Below, one piece after another: positions 52,841-62,330 of a DNA stretch of 64,000 bases (position 1 is the stretch's first letter; each line of letters begins with the position of its first letter). The notes beneath the pieces were generated by a model, which was not told the origin of the DNA, did no database searches, and worked only from the letters and a program-made list of their open reading frames with translations. A program made the translations under genes and the position numbers. Source of the stretch: Dyadobacter sp. SG02 (GTDB lineage Bacteria > Bacteroidota > Bacteroidia > Cytophagales > Spirosomataceae); NCBI RefSeq assembly GCF_900109045.1, contig NZ_FNYL01000002.1, positions 558,001 to 622,000 on the forward strand, given 5' to 3'.

Positions 52841-54043
52841 ATGAAAAAACTCCGCATGCTCTTTTTCAAAATGCTCATTCTGAGCCCGATGATCACCTTT
52901 TCACAAACCAAAAAAATCTCAACTATGAAAAACATGGAGGTATTTAAAGTATCGGTTTCACAACAAGTACTGGACGATTTGAAAAGCCGCTTACAGAACA
53001 CCCGCTGGCCGGGCGAAGCGGAAGGTTCGGGCTGGCATTTCGGTACCAGCGAGGCCTATTTGAAAGAACTCGTACAATACTGGCTCACCAGCTACGACTG
53101 GCGCAAGCATGAAGCCGAACTCAACAAATACCCACAGTACATCGCCGATGTGAATGGGGTGAAGGTTCATTTTCAATATATTAAAGGAAAGGGTAAGAAT
53201 TCTAAACCGCTAATTCTTACGCACGGCTGGCCCGACAGCTATTACCGATTCCACAAGCTGATCCCGCTTCTCACCGAAGGCGAACAGAGCTTCGATCTCG
53301 TGATCCCGTCCATTCCGGGCTTCGGATTTTCGGCTAAAACGGCCGTGACCAGCGAGGCCGTCGCCGATTTGTGGAAAGAACTGATGACCGGAAATCTCGG
53401 TTACGATAAATTCTACGCGGCCGGCGGTGATGTGGGCATGAGCGTGACCAAAGCATTGGCATCCAAATACCCCGACGTGGTGGCCGGCGTACATTTCACC
53501 GACATTGGCTATCCGATGGGCCAGGAAGACCCCGCTACGATGACCGAAGCCGAGCAGCAGTTTGCGCAATTTGTACAGCAATGGTGGTACAGCGAAGGTG
53601 CTTACGCGATGGTACACGCCACCAAACCGCAATCGCTCGCCTACGGATTGAACGACTCGCCCGTCGGGCTGGCGGCGTGGATCGTGAGCTTTGGCAATGC
53701 AGGCGCTTCGCCCGAAATCCTGGAAGCGGCATTCGGCGGCAGGGATGCATTGCTAACCAACATTATGATCTACTGGACGACACAGACGATCGCTACTTCG
53801 GCCAGAATGTACAAGGCCGATGCCATCGCCCAATGGAGCGGTGCGCAGCCATTGCAAAAATCGAAGGTACCGGCCGGCGTGGCGCTGTTCCCCCGCGAGG
53901 CGCAGTTCCCGAAAGAATGGGCTGAGCGTTTTGTAAACGTCGTGAGCTTCCGCAAAATGGAAGAAGGCGGGCATTTCGCAGCGCTGGAAGTGCCGGATAT
54001 TTTCGCGACCGAGTTGCGGAGCTTCTTTTACGGTATTGATTGA
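52841..54043 (+). CDS. Exported epoxide hydrolase (EHN-type alpha/beta hydrolase)
   Basis: The protein has 400 residues. A signal peptide (MLFFKMLILSPMITFSQ after MKKLR) is followed by the EHN domain (VLDDLKSRLQNTRWPGEAEG). The alpha/beta hydrolase core has oxyanion motif HGWPDSYYRF (His128), nucleophile Asp197 in GGDVGMSVTKAL, and His378 in EGGHFAALEVPD. The lid Tyr residues expected in this family are plausible but not placed here. It would hydrolyse an epoxide to a diol in the periplasm. A strong terminator follows the stop codon. Confidence 0.92.
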   Translation: MKKLRMLFFKMLILSPMITFSQTKKISTMKNMEVFKVSVSQQVLDDLKSRLQNTRWPGEAEGSGWHFGTSEAYLKELVQYWLTSYDWRKHEAELNKYPQYIADVNGVKVHFQYIKGKGKNSKPLILTHGWPDSYYRFHKLIPLLTEGEQSFDLVIPSIPGFGFSAKTAVTSEAVADLWKELMTGNLGYDKFYAAGGDVGMSVTKALASKYPDVVAGVHFTDIGYPMGQEDPATMTEAEQQFAQFVQQWWYSEGAYAMVHATKPQSLAYGLNDSPVGLAAWIVSFGNAGASPEILEAAFGGRDALLTNIMIYWTTQTIATSARMYKADAIAQWSGAQPLQKSKVPAGVALFPREAQFPKEWAERFVNVVSFRKMEEGGHFAALEVPDIFATELRSFFYGID

Positions 54044-54067
54044 TAAAAGGTAGAAAGGGATTGTTTG

Positions 54068-54110
54068 ATGCCGGCGGCGAGTTTCAGGTGAACTCGCCGC
54101 CGGCATTTTT
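54068..54110 (+). terminator. Strong intrinsic terminator of the epoxide hydrolase gene
   Basis: A perfect 16-bp stem (54068-54083 with 54091-54106, 7-nt loop) is followed by T residues (54106-54110). It lies between the stop at 54043 and the stop of the convergent metalloprotease gene (54113). Confidence 0.9.
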
Positions 54111-54112
54111 AG

Positions 54113-55900
54113 CTATTTTTTTATGATCTTTTTGGAAACCGTGGTTCCATTTTCCATCGTTACGCGCACCACGTACAGGCCTGCGGGGAAGTGTTTGGAA
54201 TCGATAGAGCGTTGGTTTTTTGCTGAATGCACAATCACGCCGGTCGTATTGATCACGTCAATGTCCCAGTTTTGCGAGACGCCGCCGATGGTGATAGTAT
54301 GCTCCGCTGGATTGGGACTAATCGTAACCTTTTGTATTTCGGGTAATCTGACGGACACCGTTTTGGAATAAGCATAACTGCCATCCGTATCGACCTGTTT
54401 CAGGCGGTAGTAGATCAGGCTCGTTGGCAAATCGGGCAAATCTTTAAACTGGTATTCCGAAAGCCCTGCTGCCACCCGGAAAGGTTCTTTTACCCGTCCG
54501 CTCGCCCGGAATGTTTTGGCGTCGATAGCCGATTCTATGTCGAAATAATCATGCATTACCTCTAACGACGTGGCCCAGCTGAGCATTACCTGATTTTGTT
54601 CCAACAGCCCGGCTTCGAACCGGACGAGCGTTACCGGCAGCGCACCGACGGTTACCAAAGCCGGTACCCGCACGTCGCTGGGACAGTCCGAGCGGAGGCA
54701 GGAGGCGTAGTAGGTTTTGGATTCTTGCAAAACCGGCGTGATGTAGCTGCTGCCGGTTCCCAGATGGTTCCCATTCGCCGGGGCGTCGTACCACTGTAAC
54801 AATCCATTGCAGTTGGTCGCAATGAGCGTTGCCGAAGTTCCTACTGGAATATTCAATGGGGCAACGACCGGGTCGAGGCCTTTGCTGTTGATCAGCCCGG
54901 AACGCAACGTTTCGATCGCACTTCGCATTCGGGTCCGCTGGCCGTCGGTGAACTGTGACTGGCAACTGAAATTGTTGTAACCCATGTAGTTTTTGAGGAC
55001 GTTGCCGTATGGAGCGTTGTTGTTGCACGCATTGAGCGGGTTAGGGTTTCCGGGACACAGGTAGTTGGCGCTTTGGTTGATAGGCTCCGTATCGCAAACG
55101 TTATCGCCCTGTCCGGCGCAGTTGTCGTTGAGCGGGCATTCTATTGTACCCAAATCGCCTTCGCCAATTCCCCGCGAGAACGTGTGCCCCAGGAACATCC
55201 CATGTCCGAATTCATGCGCAAGCAACTTCGTAGTGAAGTAAGGCGCCACGATCAGCACACCGTCGGTGGGTGACGCACCTCCGGTAGGGTACCCCGCCAA
55301 GCCGGAGGCCTGATCCATGTAATTGACAACCCACACATTGTAATATTCCAGGTTACTCCAATAACCCGCCGCATAAACCTGGTCATACGGCAGTCCGGCA
55401 CCGCCGGGCCCGGTGACGCCGTATGATGTGTAAGCTGCATTATTGGTGTAAATCCTGTCAATTCCCGTGGTAGGCGTGCATTGGGGCGAGCGGACGGCCA
55501 GCTTGAACTGAATCTGGGTATCCACCCCGTCGGATTCTGTGAACTGGTTTCGGAATGCCTTGTTCAGTTCGGCGATTCCTTCATGAACCTGCTGGTCGGT
55601 CAGGAGGGAATATCCGATGGGTTCCAGGATGTGAACAACCACCGGAATGGTGTAAACCTGGTCTGTGGCGTCGGTACGGTGTGCTTTGGCGGAGGCCATG
55701 TAGGCCTTTAACCGCTTTTGGGCGTCGTCGAAGATTTGTTTTTGGGATTTCGAAAGAATTAATTTCTGATGTTGAGGCGTAGAAGAGCAAATGGGGCTGA
55801 CTGATGGTTGGGCGTGTAAAACGGCGACCGGAAGCCATAATGCTGCAACGATTACAAAGCAGCAAACCCCGACGGGCAAAGGCCTGGTAATGTTTTTCAT
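54113..55900 (-). CDS. Secreted M43-family metalloprotease with T9SS sorting domain
   Basis: The protein has 595 residues. A signal peptide (about 30 residues, ending near LHAQ) is followed by a propeptide-like region. The catalytic domain has zinc motif AHEFGHGMFLGHTF (His229, Glu230, His233, His239) and Met-turn NYMGYNNFSCQSQF, both typical of M43 (cytophagalysin) peptidases. A linker and fibronectin-like part follow, then the T9SS type A sorting tail (VTISPNPAEHTITIGG; VSKKIIKK). It should be exported to the surface or medium. It stands apart from the SusC/SusD pair because a terminator separates them. Confidence 0.93.
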   Translation of the reverse strand: MKNITRPLPVGVCCFVIVAALWLPVAVLHAQPSVSPICSSTPQHQKLILSKSQKQIFDDAQKRLKAYMASAKAHRTDATDQVYTIPVVVHILEPIGYSLLTDQQVHEGIAELNKAFRNQFTESDGVDTQIQFKLAVRSPQCTPTTGIDRIYTNNAAYTSYGVTGPGGAGLPYDQVYAAGYWSNLEYYNVWVVNYMDQASGLAGYPTGGASPTDGVLIVAPYFTTKLLAHEFGHGMFLGHTFSRGIGEGDLGTIECPLNDNCAGQGDNVCDTEPINQSANYLCPGNPNPLNACNNNAPYGNVLKNYMGYNNFSCQSQFTDGQRTRMRSAIETLRSGLINSKGLDPVVAPLNIPVGTSATLIATNCNGLLQWYDAPANGNHLGTGSSYITPVLQESKTYYASCLRSDCPSDVRVPALVTVGALPVTLVRFEAGLLEQNQVMLSWATSLEVMHDYFDIESAIDAKTFRASGRVKEPFRVAAGLSEYQFKDLPDLPTSLIYYRLKQVDTDGSYAYSKTVSVRLPEIQKVTISPNPAEHTITIGGVSQNWDIDVINTTGVIVHSAKNQRSIDSKHFPAGLYVVRVTMENGTTVSKKIIKK

Positions 55901-55952
55901 GGTACGAATGCTTAGGGTTCACTCTGTAACGAATTCTATATTAAATATAACT

Positions 55953-55979
55953 AAAAATAGCCGACCCAAGGAGCCGGCT
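55953..55979 (-). terminator. Intrinsic terminator of the SusC/SusD operon
   Basis: On the minus strand a 9-bp stem with two G-T pairs (55971-55979 with 55959-55967, loop CTT) is followed by ATTTTT (55953-55958). It lies 28 bp after the SusD stop at 56007. It shows that the M43 gene next to it has a separate transcript. Confidence 0.8.
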
Positions 55980-56006
55980 GTTTGCATTCTAACCATGAAT
56001 TTTCAA

Positions 56007-57515
56007 TTAAAACCCGGGGTTGTTAGGCAACAAATTCGGGTTTACGTCGGATTCCTGCCGTGGTACGGGGAACAGCAGTTGCTTTTCGGAGAATGTGGCA
56101 CCGAAAACGGTTTTGTGGCCCACGAAATTGTCCCAGGCACCGGTCACGTCGTTACGCACTTTCCGGGTTCTGAGCATGTCGAACCACATTTTGTTTTCAA
56201 AACACAACTCGAAATAGCGCTGCGACCATACTTCCTGCTCGAATGCGGCCTGGCTCAGACCTGAAACAGGCGCCAGGTTTGCACGTGTGCGTATCGCGTT
56301 CACGTACTCGACCGCTTTCGCGTTGGGCGTACCTTCCGCGCGGTTGGACGCTTCCGCGTACATGAGGTACACGTCCGCGAGGCGGTACAATGTGTAGTTC
56401 AAATCGGATTTGATCGTGTTCGTGATCGCATTCGCATCGAACCATTTGTAGATGTACGTGTTCTTGAACACCACAGGCTGGCCGGTTTTGGCGCTCGGGG
56501 CCGTGGTGTAGAAGAACTGCTTTTCTTCCACGCGCTTATCGCCTTTCGGGAATGATTTGATAAACTCGGGAGTAGGGTAAACCGAACCGTATTCATCCGC
56601 ATATTTCGAAATACCCGAGTAGTTCGGGATCGTCAGCGGGGTGAGCGGGTTGGTGAGCGGTACGCTGGCGGCGTATTGTACCTGGAAAATGAATTCGCCC
56701 AGGTTCTTGTTCGCCGGGTTGATCATATCGGTGTAGTTCTTGAAAAGCGAATAGCCACCTTTCTGGATCACATTCAGCGACCGTTTCGCCGATTCGGCAT
56801 AGTACTGCTGGCCGCCGTTGATCGCCGCGCCCGCGTAGGTCAGATACACATCCGCGAGCAGCGATTCCACTGCCGACATCGATACATTGCCCGTCGTATT
56901 CGACCAGGGTAGCGTCGAAGCTTCGGCCGCGAGCAGATCGGGGATGATGATCTTGTCGTAAATGTCCTTGGCAGGCGTACGCGCTACATTCAGGTCAAGG
57001 TCCTTGGGAGGGGCCGTAATGGCTGGAACCGCGCCGTACATCCGCACGAGGTAGAAGTAGTACAATGCACGCAATGCGTGAACTTCCGCGAGCATATTGG
57101 TTTTCGCCTCGTCGGTCAGCCCGGCCGCATTGATGTCCGGAATGCTTTCCAGGGCAAGGTTACAGGCACCCACACCGAGGTACATTTGCTGCCACCAGGT
57201 ATCGAAGTAAAACGATGTATTCGTATAGCCCAGGTTCTGGTAGTTTATGAATCCGGTCTGGCCGAGGTCGCTGTTCGCCTTACCGGTCATGAATTCAAGC
57301 AGATTGTAGGTATTTCCACCGTAAGAGGCAGGTTGCCCGGCCAGAAGGCCCTGCAAATTGACATAGGCAGAATTCGCGTAAGCCCGCGCCACTTTGCTGC
57401 TGGATGCCTCCGAATCGGGCGTCAGGAAGCCTGTCGGGTTCTCTTCGAGAAAATCCGAGCAGGAGCCCATGGTCAGCAGTGATGCCGCCAGCATTATATT
57501 TTTCAGCACTTTCAT
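56007..57515 (-). CDS. SusD/RagB-family surface glycan-binding lipoprotein
   Basis: The protein has 502 residues. The lipoprotein signal MKVLKNIMLAASLLTMGSC puts the lipidated Cys at 19. The body is typical SusD (MLAEVHALRALYYFYLVRMYGAVPAI; YRLADVYLMYAEASNRAEG), with C-terminal signature FEQEVWSQRYFELCFENKMWFDMLRTRKV and FPVPRQESDVNPNL. It starts 18 bp after its SusC partner. No glycosidase lies in the operon, so the ligand (polysaccharide, glycoprotein or peptide) cannot be deduced. Confidence 0.96.
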   Translation of the reverse strand: MKVLKNIMLAASLLTMGSCSDFLEENPTGFLTPDSEASSSKVARAYANSAYVNLQGLLAGQPASYGGNTYNLLEFMTGKANSDLGQTGFINYQNLGYTNTSFYFDTWWQQMYLGVGACNLALESIPDINAAGLTDEAKTNMLAEVHALRALYYFYLVRMYGAVPAITAPPKDLDLNVARTPAKDIYDKIIIPDLLAAEASTLPWSNTTGNVSMSAVESLLADVYLTYAGAAINGGQQYYAESAKRSLNVIQKGGYSLFKNYTDMINPANKNLGEFIFQVQYAASVPLTNPLTPLTIPNYSGISKYADEYGSVYPTPEFIKSFPKGDKRVEEKQFFYTTAPSAKTGQPVVFKNTYIYKWFDANAITNTIKSDLNYTLYRLADVYLMYAEASNRAEGTPNAKAVEYVNAIRTRANLAPVSGLSQAAFEQEVWSQRYFELCFENKMWFDMLRTRKVRNDVTGAWDNFVGHKTVFGATFSEKQLLFPVPRQESDVNPNLLPNNPGF

Positions 57516-57533
57516 ATCTTTTGTAGTTGCGGT

Positions 57534-60500
57534 TTAAAAAGTAAGTGTCAAGCCCACGTTCCAAACCCTTGGACGGGGATTGGCGAAGAAATCCAGGTTT
57601 TGCGAGAACGACGTGTTGGCCCCGTAGCCGGTGTTGAAAGTATCCACCTCGGGGTCGTACCCACTGTATTTCGTGATCACAAACAGGTTTTGAACACTTG
57701 CATACAGGCGCAGACGGTCGATTCTCAGCTTTTCAAGAACAGGATCGTTGAACGAGTAGCCGAGCATGAAGTTCTGGCCGCGGATAAACGAGCCGTTTTC
57801 AACCCACCAGGTATCGAAATGCGAATCCTGCGCGAATTTGTAGTTACGCACCTGGGAAATCATCGTATTCTGATTATCAGGTGTCCATCCGTTCAGCACG
57901 GTAGCGAGGCTGTTCGCGATGGTTTGCCTGTCCTCCGTCGAGTGCTTGAAAGTCGCCGCGGTATTGAGGCCTTCCACAAAGCGGATATTGAACGAGAAGT
58001 CCCAGCCTTTGTATTTCATGGTGCTGTTGATGCTACCCGTCCATTTCGGCGTGGTTCGGCCGATAATGCTGTAATAGTTGCTTCCGTCGGCATTGTAGAC
58101 GTACTTTCTGTCGCCCGGTTTCAGGTTGTGCTCTGCCGCGAGGGCTGCTTCGTCGGTGCTGTAAGTTCCGAGCCTGGTCATACCGTACAACGAACCGATC
58201 GGCTGGCCTACGCGCAGGATATTGGTCTGGCCGAGGAAGTTGGGGCCGGGGAAAATGTCGGCATTACCACGGTTCAGTTTCAGGATCTTGTTGACGTTGG
58301 CAGCGAAAATGAAGTTGGTCGACCAGGAAAAGTTCTTCGTTTCAATATTCGTCGTATTCAGGCTCACTTCAAATCCGGAGTTTCTGACCGAACCTACGTT
58401 TTCGTACACGTTTGCATTCACCTGGCCGGCCGACCATGGGATAGGCGCTTGGAGCAAGAGGTCCTTGGTAACACGGTTATAGTAATCCACCGTCAGGTCG
58501 ATTTTTTCGCCGAGACCCAGTTCAACACCCGCATCGAACTGCAATGATCTTTCCCATTTCAAATTAGGGTTACCCAGATAGCTTGGTAGCAAAGTCGACT
58601 GCAATGCACCGTTGAGAACTGTGCTGGTAGCGTTGGTAGTACCTGGCTGAATTTGCGCAATGGATTGGTACTGACCGATTTCCTGGTTACCCGAGAGCCC
58701 GTAGCTCGCGCGTACTTTCAGATTGGTGATCGTTTTGTTGCCTTTCAGGAAGCCTTCTTCCGACACGCGCCATGCGGCACCTACCGACGGGAAAAACGCA
58801 TATTTGTTGTTCGCTCCGAATTTCGAAGAACCATCGTAACGACCCGTCGCGGTGAAGAGGTACTTTTCGTCGAGGTTATAGGTCGCGCGGGCAAAGTAAG
58901 AGTTCATGGCCCATTTGTAATCAGCTGATGTAGAGGAGCTTCTTACGGAGCCGGAGCCGAGCGTGTGCCATTGGAAAATGTCATCGATAAAGTTCTGGCT
59001 TTCAACGAAATCGGTCTCCTGGTTGTACTGCTGCCACGATGCCCCGAGCAATGCGGTGAACCGGTGGCGCTGGTTGATCGTCTTGTTCCAGGTCAGGTAG
59101 TTTTCCGACTGCCAGTAGGTATTCAAAAAGCCGCGGATGTTTGCAACGCCGCCCTGGTCGGCCGACAGGTGGGCCAGATTTTGGGAAGAGAAAAAGTTGT
59201 TTTTCTGCGATTGCAGGTTAAATCCGAGGTCGGTTTTGAAATCCAGGTCTTTCGCGATGTGGAACAACAGATAGGTATTACCGAGCGATTGAAGCGTGTT
59301 ATTGATCGTGTACCGGTTGTGGGCAATGTTCACCGGGTTCGGTCCGCCTTCCAGTCCTGCAATGTCGTTATTACCGGCCCATGTGCCGTCCGGATATTTC
59401 ACCGGCAGGATAGGCACCTCTTCCGACACCATGCGGGGCACATTTAACCCGCCATTATTGTCGGAAACCAGGCGCTGGCGGCTGTCGATCAGCGAGAGGC
59501 TTCCACCGACTCTCAGCCATTTATTGACGTCGGTATCCACCGTGAACCGCAGGTTGTAGCGTTTGAATGCAGAAGTTACCATCAAACCGTTCTGGTTCAG
59601 GTAGCCCAGCGAGAGACTGAACAGCGTTTTATCGTTTCCGCCCTGGAAATTGAGGGAATGGTTAGTCGAAATGGCAGGTTTGTAGGTCTCTTTTTCCCAA
59701 TTTGTATTGTACAATGGCTTATCGTTCGCATCGAACAGCCGGGGGAAATTGGTGTGGTTCAGCGCGGCGGGAGGTGCCCAGGTGCCGCCGGTCGGGTCAA
59801 ATTTCGTACCGTTCGCATAAGCTTCATTATACACCTTTACAAACTCGTCCGAATTCAGTGTTTTCACGTGGCGGTACAAGTCGCTCACGTTGACATTACC
59901 GTCGTAAGAAACCTTCATCTTGCCCGCACGGCCGCGTTTGGTGGTGATCATGATCACACCGTTCGCACCCCTGGCCCCGTAAATGGCTGTCGATGAGGCG
60001 TCTTTCAGTACTTCGAGCGAGGCAATGTCGTTCGGGTTGATCGAGTTACCATCCACACCGATCACGCCGTCCACGACGTAGAGCGGGTCGATATTGGAGT
60101 TGATGGAGCCGATCCCGCGGACGCGTACCTTAGCCGCCGCACCGGGCGCATTGCTGTTCACGCTCACCTCGACACCCGCAATTTTGCCTTGCAGCGCCTG
60201 GGAAACGTTGGGTACCGGCTTGTCCATCAGCTGTTCGCCTTTAATCGTGGCCACAGCGCCGGTAAGGTCCGATTTGCGGACAGTACCGTAACCGATTACG
60301 ACCACCTCGTTCAGCGCTTTCGCGTCCGAACCGAGCTTCACATCGATTACCGACTGGTTGCCAACAGTGATTTCCTGGCTCGTAAATCCTACAAAGCTGA
60401 ATACCAGTACGCTGGATTCATTGGGGACGTTGATCTGGTAATTACCATCGGCATCTGTGGAGGTACCGACGCCCGTGCCCTTGATGAGCACGTTCACACC

Positions 60501-60665
60501 CGGTAGCGGAGAAGAATCCTTAGGGTCCGTTACCTTACCGGTAATTTTCCTGTCGGCGGGAGCGCCGGCGTTCGCGCAGAGCGAAATCAGGAGCAAAAGA
60601 TTTAGCAGGATTATGCGCATAATCCCTCCCGACCGGTTGACGGGCGGTTGTACATAACTTTTCAT
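57534..60665 (-). CDS. SusC/RagA-family TonB-dependent outer-membrane transporter
   Basis: The protein has 1043 residues. Start 60665 gives a longer N-terminus before the signal peptide; the in-frame ATG at 60620 (MRIILLNLLLLISLCANAG), behind GGGAGG, is an equally good choice. A regulatory beta-sandwich (SPLPGVNVLIKGTGVGTSTD), SusC signature NEVVVIGYGTVRKSDLTGAV, plug (VVDGVIGVDGNSINPNDIAS, SSTAIYGARGANGVIMITT) and barrel ending GLTLTF are all present. It pairs with the SusD 18 bp downstream. The 699 bp upstream carry no gene. Confidence 0.96.
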   Translation of the reverse strand: MKSYVQPPVNRSGGIMRIILLNLLLLISLCANAGAPADRKITGKVTDPKDSSPLPGVNVLIKGTGVGTSTDADGNYQINVPNESSVLVFSFVGFTSQEITVGNQSVIDVKLGSDAKALNEVVVIGYGTVRKSDLTGAVATIKGEQLMDKPVPNVSQALQGKIAGVEVSVNSNAPGAAAKVRVRGIGSINSNIDPLYVVDGVIGVDGNSINPNDIASLEVLKDASSTAIYGARGANGVIMITTKRGRAGKMKVSYDGNVNVSDLYRHVKTLNSDEFVKVYNEAYANGTKFDPTGGTWAPPAALNHTNFPRLFDANDKPLYNTNWEKETYKPAISTNHSLNFQGGNDKTLFSLSLGYLNQNGLMVTSAFKRYNLRFTVDTDVNKWLRVGGSLSLIDSRQRLVSDNNGGLNVPRMVSEEVPILPVKYPDGTWAGNNDIAGLEGGPNPVNIAHNRYTINNTLQSLGNTYLLFHIAKDLDFKTDLGFNLQSQKNNFFSSQNLAHLSADQGGVANIRGFLNTYWQSENYLTWNKTINQRHRFTALLGASWQQYNQETDFVESQNFIDDIFQWHTLGSGSVRSSSTSADYKWAMNSYFARATYNLDEKYLFTATGRYDGSSKFGANNKYAFFPSVGAAWRVSEEGFLKGNKTITNLKVRASYGLSGNQEIGQYQSIAQIQPGTTNATSTVLNGALQSTLLPSYLGNPNLKWERSLQFDAGVELGLGEKIDLTVDYYNRVTKDLLLQAPIPWSAGQVNANVYENVGSVRNSGFEVSLNTTNIETKNFSWSTNFIFAANVNKILKLNRGNADIFPGPNFLGQTNILRVGQPIGSLYGMTRLGTYSTDEAALAAEHNLKPGDRKYVYNADGSNYYSIIGRTTPKWTGSINSTMKYKGWDFSFNIRFVEGLNTAATFKHSTEDRQTIANSLATVLNGWTPDNQNTMISQVRNYKFAQDSHFDTWWVENGSFIRGQNFMLGYSFNDPVLEKLRIDRLRLYASVQNLFVITKYSGYDPEVDTFNTGYGANTSFSQNLDFFANPRPRVWNVGLTLTF

Positions 60666-61364
60666 GTAGAAATTAGTTAGTGTTTATCAAGCGTTTTGTT
60701 TTAAAAAAGTAAGTGGAGGGGTGTCCGTGCAGATGCGACGGGCGAGCGGATTTGGGTCATGATTTTCAAACAGGTTTAGTAATAATTTCAGGTTTTAGTA
60801 ATTTCCGGGGCATAGCAAAGCCATCGCTTTTTGCCGTTCCGCAAGCGTAGTCCGATTTGATGTTAGGTGAGGGGGTATATTAATATTTTTAAAAAATATA
60901 GTCCAAAAGAGGCCTGTGCACATTTAAATGCCGTTAAAATGGGCTTAAATTAAGATTAAAATGCACCTTGGCTGCGAGTGTCGATCGGTTACAAAAAATG
61001 CCGGAAATGTCATAAACGTCGCATCGGCGAATGAGTACCAGCCTTTTAATCCGGAATGTAGAATGACATTTTCGCCTTGCCGGGCAGGCCCATCAGAAGC
61101 CGGACTATTCGTACGGAGGCATTGCGCCCTGGCTGTTGACGGAGCGTAAATGATGCCCGTTGCATTTGTAAAGGATCAGCCGCTGCGAACACTTGCTTTG
61201 CAGCGGCTGAATAATAAAAAAAATGCGCAGTTGGCTGATTTAGTAGTAATAAATCCGGAAAATGATGTTTAGTTTGGAGAATGGACGCGGGCGGCAGGAG
61301 AACAGGATGTCCACGATGCAGGTAACTTTTATGAGAAGCGGCAGGATGCCCATTCAATAATGTC
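60666..61364. other. 699-bp gene-free stretch between divergent SusC and MetF-like genes
   Basis: No convincing coding frame crosses this gap; two open frames of 62 and 112 codons lack family motifs and a plausible start. It contains an AT-rich block with near-palindromic ATATTTTTAAAAAATAT (about 60879-60900) and an 11-bp perfect inverted repeat at 61176-61210. I found no exact TAnnTTTG facing the SusC gene. It probably holds promoters and 5' leaders for both genes. Confidence 0.6.
61176..61210. repeat. 11-bp perfect inverted repeat in the long intergenic gap
   Basis: TCAGCCGCTGC (61176-61186) pairs perfectly with GCAGCGGCTGA (61200-61210) around a 13-nt loop. AATAATAAAAAAAA follows on the top strand, so on neither strand does a U tract trail the stem. 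A leader structure or operator is more likely than a terminator. Confidence 0.6.
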
Positions 61365-62330
61365 ATGTTTCTAAACAAGATCAAATCCCAAGAATCAGGA
61401 GTGGTGCTTTACGGCATTACGCCGCCCAAAGCCGACACCACCGCTGAACGCGTTGCGGAGATTGCCGAGAAGACCATCGAGCGGTTGGCTGCCCTGGATA
61501 TCGATGCACTGGTAGTATATGATGTGCAGGATGAATCGGCCCGGACGAAAGAAGAGCGGCCTTTTCCATTCATGAACTCACTTGATCCGCTGCATTTCGC
61601 GTCCGGATACCTGGGCTCACTCGACGTTCCCAAGATCATTTACCGTCCCGCCGGCAAGTTTTCCGCGGAAGAGCTTTCCGAATGGCTCGAAGCGTTGCAC
61701 AAACAAAGTTTCTACCCTGTTTTCGTAGGCGTGCCCGCACCCGATTTTCCGGTCAGGACGAGCCTTCCCGAAGCGTACAAAATCTGGCGGAAAAACGAAG
61801 AAACGTCCGTGATCGGTGCCGTGACGATCCCCGAGCGGCATAAGATCCTGCAAGACGAGGACGTGCGGATTCTCGACAAAATGGAATGCGGGGTCTCGTA
61901 CTTCATTTCACAGTGCGTTTTCAACCTCGAATATGCGAAGCAGGTGATCGAAGACCTCGCGCTGCGTTGCGGCAGCCAGCAGATAGCGCCACCGACCATT
62001 ATTTTCACGATCACGGCCTGCGGCTCTGAAAAGACTTTGCAGTTTATGGACTGGCTGGGCATCAACGTGCCGGAGGAAGTGAAGGAGGACCTCAGGCAGT
62101 CGGAGAATATTCTGGAACGATCGGTCAATATATGCCTCGATATTGCTTCCGAGCTCACCGCGTTCTGTATGGAGCGTTCCATTCCTTTCGGCTTCAATAT
62201 CGAAAGCGTCGCTATCCGAAAAGCGGAAATCGAGGCATCGATTTACATGGCAAGCCAGATCAGCCAGATGCTGAAAGACAAAGGCGTGCGGAAAGTAGCG
62301 GGAGCAGAGCAAGCGCTCAGGACTACCTGA
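61365..62330 (+). CDS. MetF-like (methylenetetrahydrofolate-reductase-fold) protein lacking the usual active-site Glu
   Basis: The protein has 321 residues, a little longer than classical MetF (about 300). The barrel shows ITPPKADTTAERV in place of the MetF FEFFPPK segment, YDVQDESARTKEERPF, SVIGAVTIPERHKIL, and the flavin-region GVSYFISQCVFNLEYAKQVIEDL, which matches the VDFVITQMFFD-type block. The Glu that MetF uses for catalysis aligns with Gly17 here. A divergent reductase or a different flavin enzyme is likely. It stands alone, with its 3' end overlapping the convergent flippase by 8 bp. Confidence 0.75.
   Translation: MFLNKIKSQESGVVLYGITPPKADTTAERVAEIAEKTIERLAALDIDALVVYDVQDESARTKEERPFPFMNSLDPLHFASGYLGSLDVPKIIYRPAGKFSAEELSEWLEALHKQSFYPVFVGVPAPDFPVRTSLPEAYKIWRKNEETSVIGAVTIPERHKILQDEDVRILDKMECGVSYFISQCVFNLEYAKQVIEDLALRCGSQQIAPPTIIFTITACGSEKTLQFMDWLGINVPEEVKEDLRQSENILERSVNICLDIASELTAFCMERSIPFGFNIESVAIRKAEIEASIYMASQISQMLKDKGVRKVAGAEQALRTT

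Noticed and set aside
60961..61149. Plus-strand frame of 62 codons
   Set aside because: Too short, no motif, no supporting spacing to a neighbour.
61046..61384. Minus-strand frame of 112 codons in the intergenic gap
   Set aside because: No family motif, overlaps the MetF-like start, low-quality composition.
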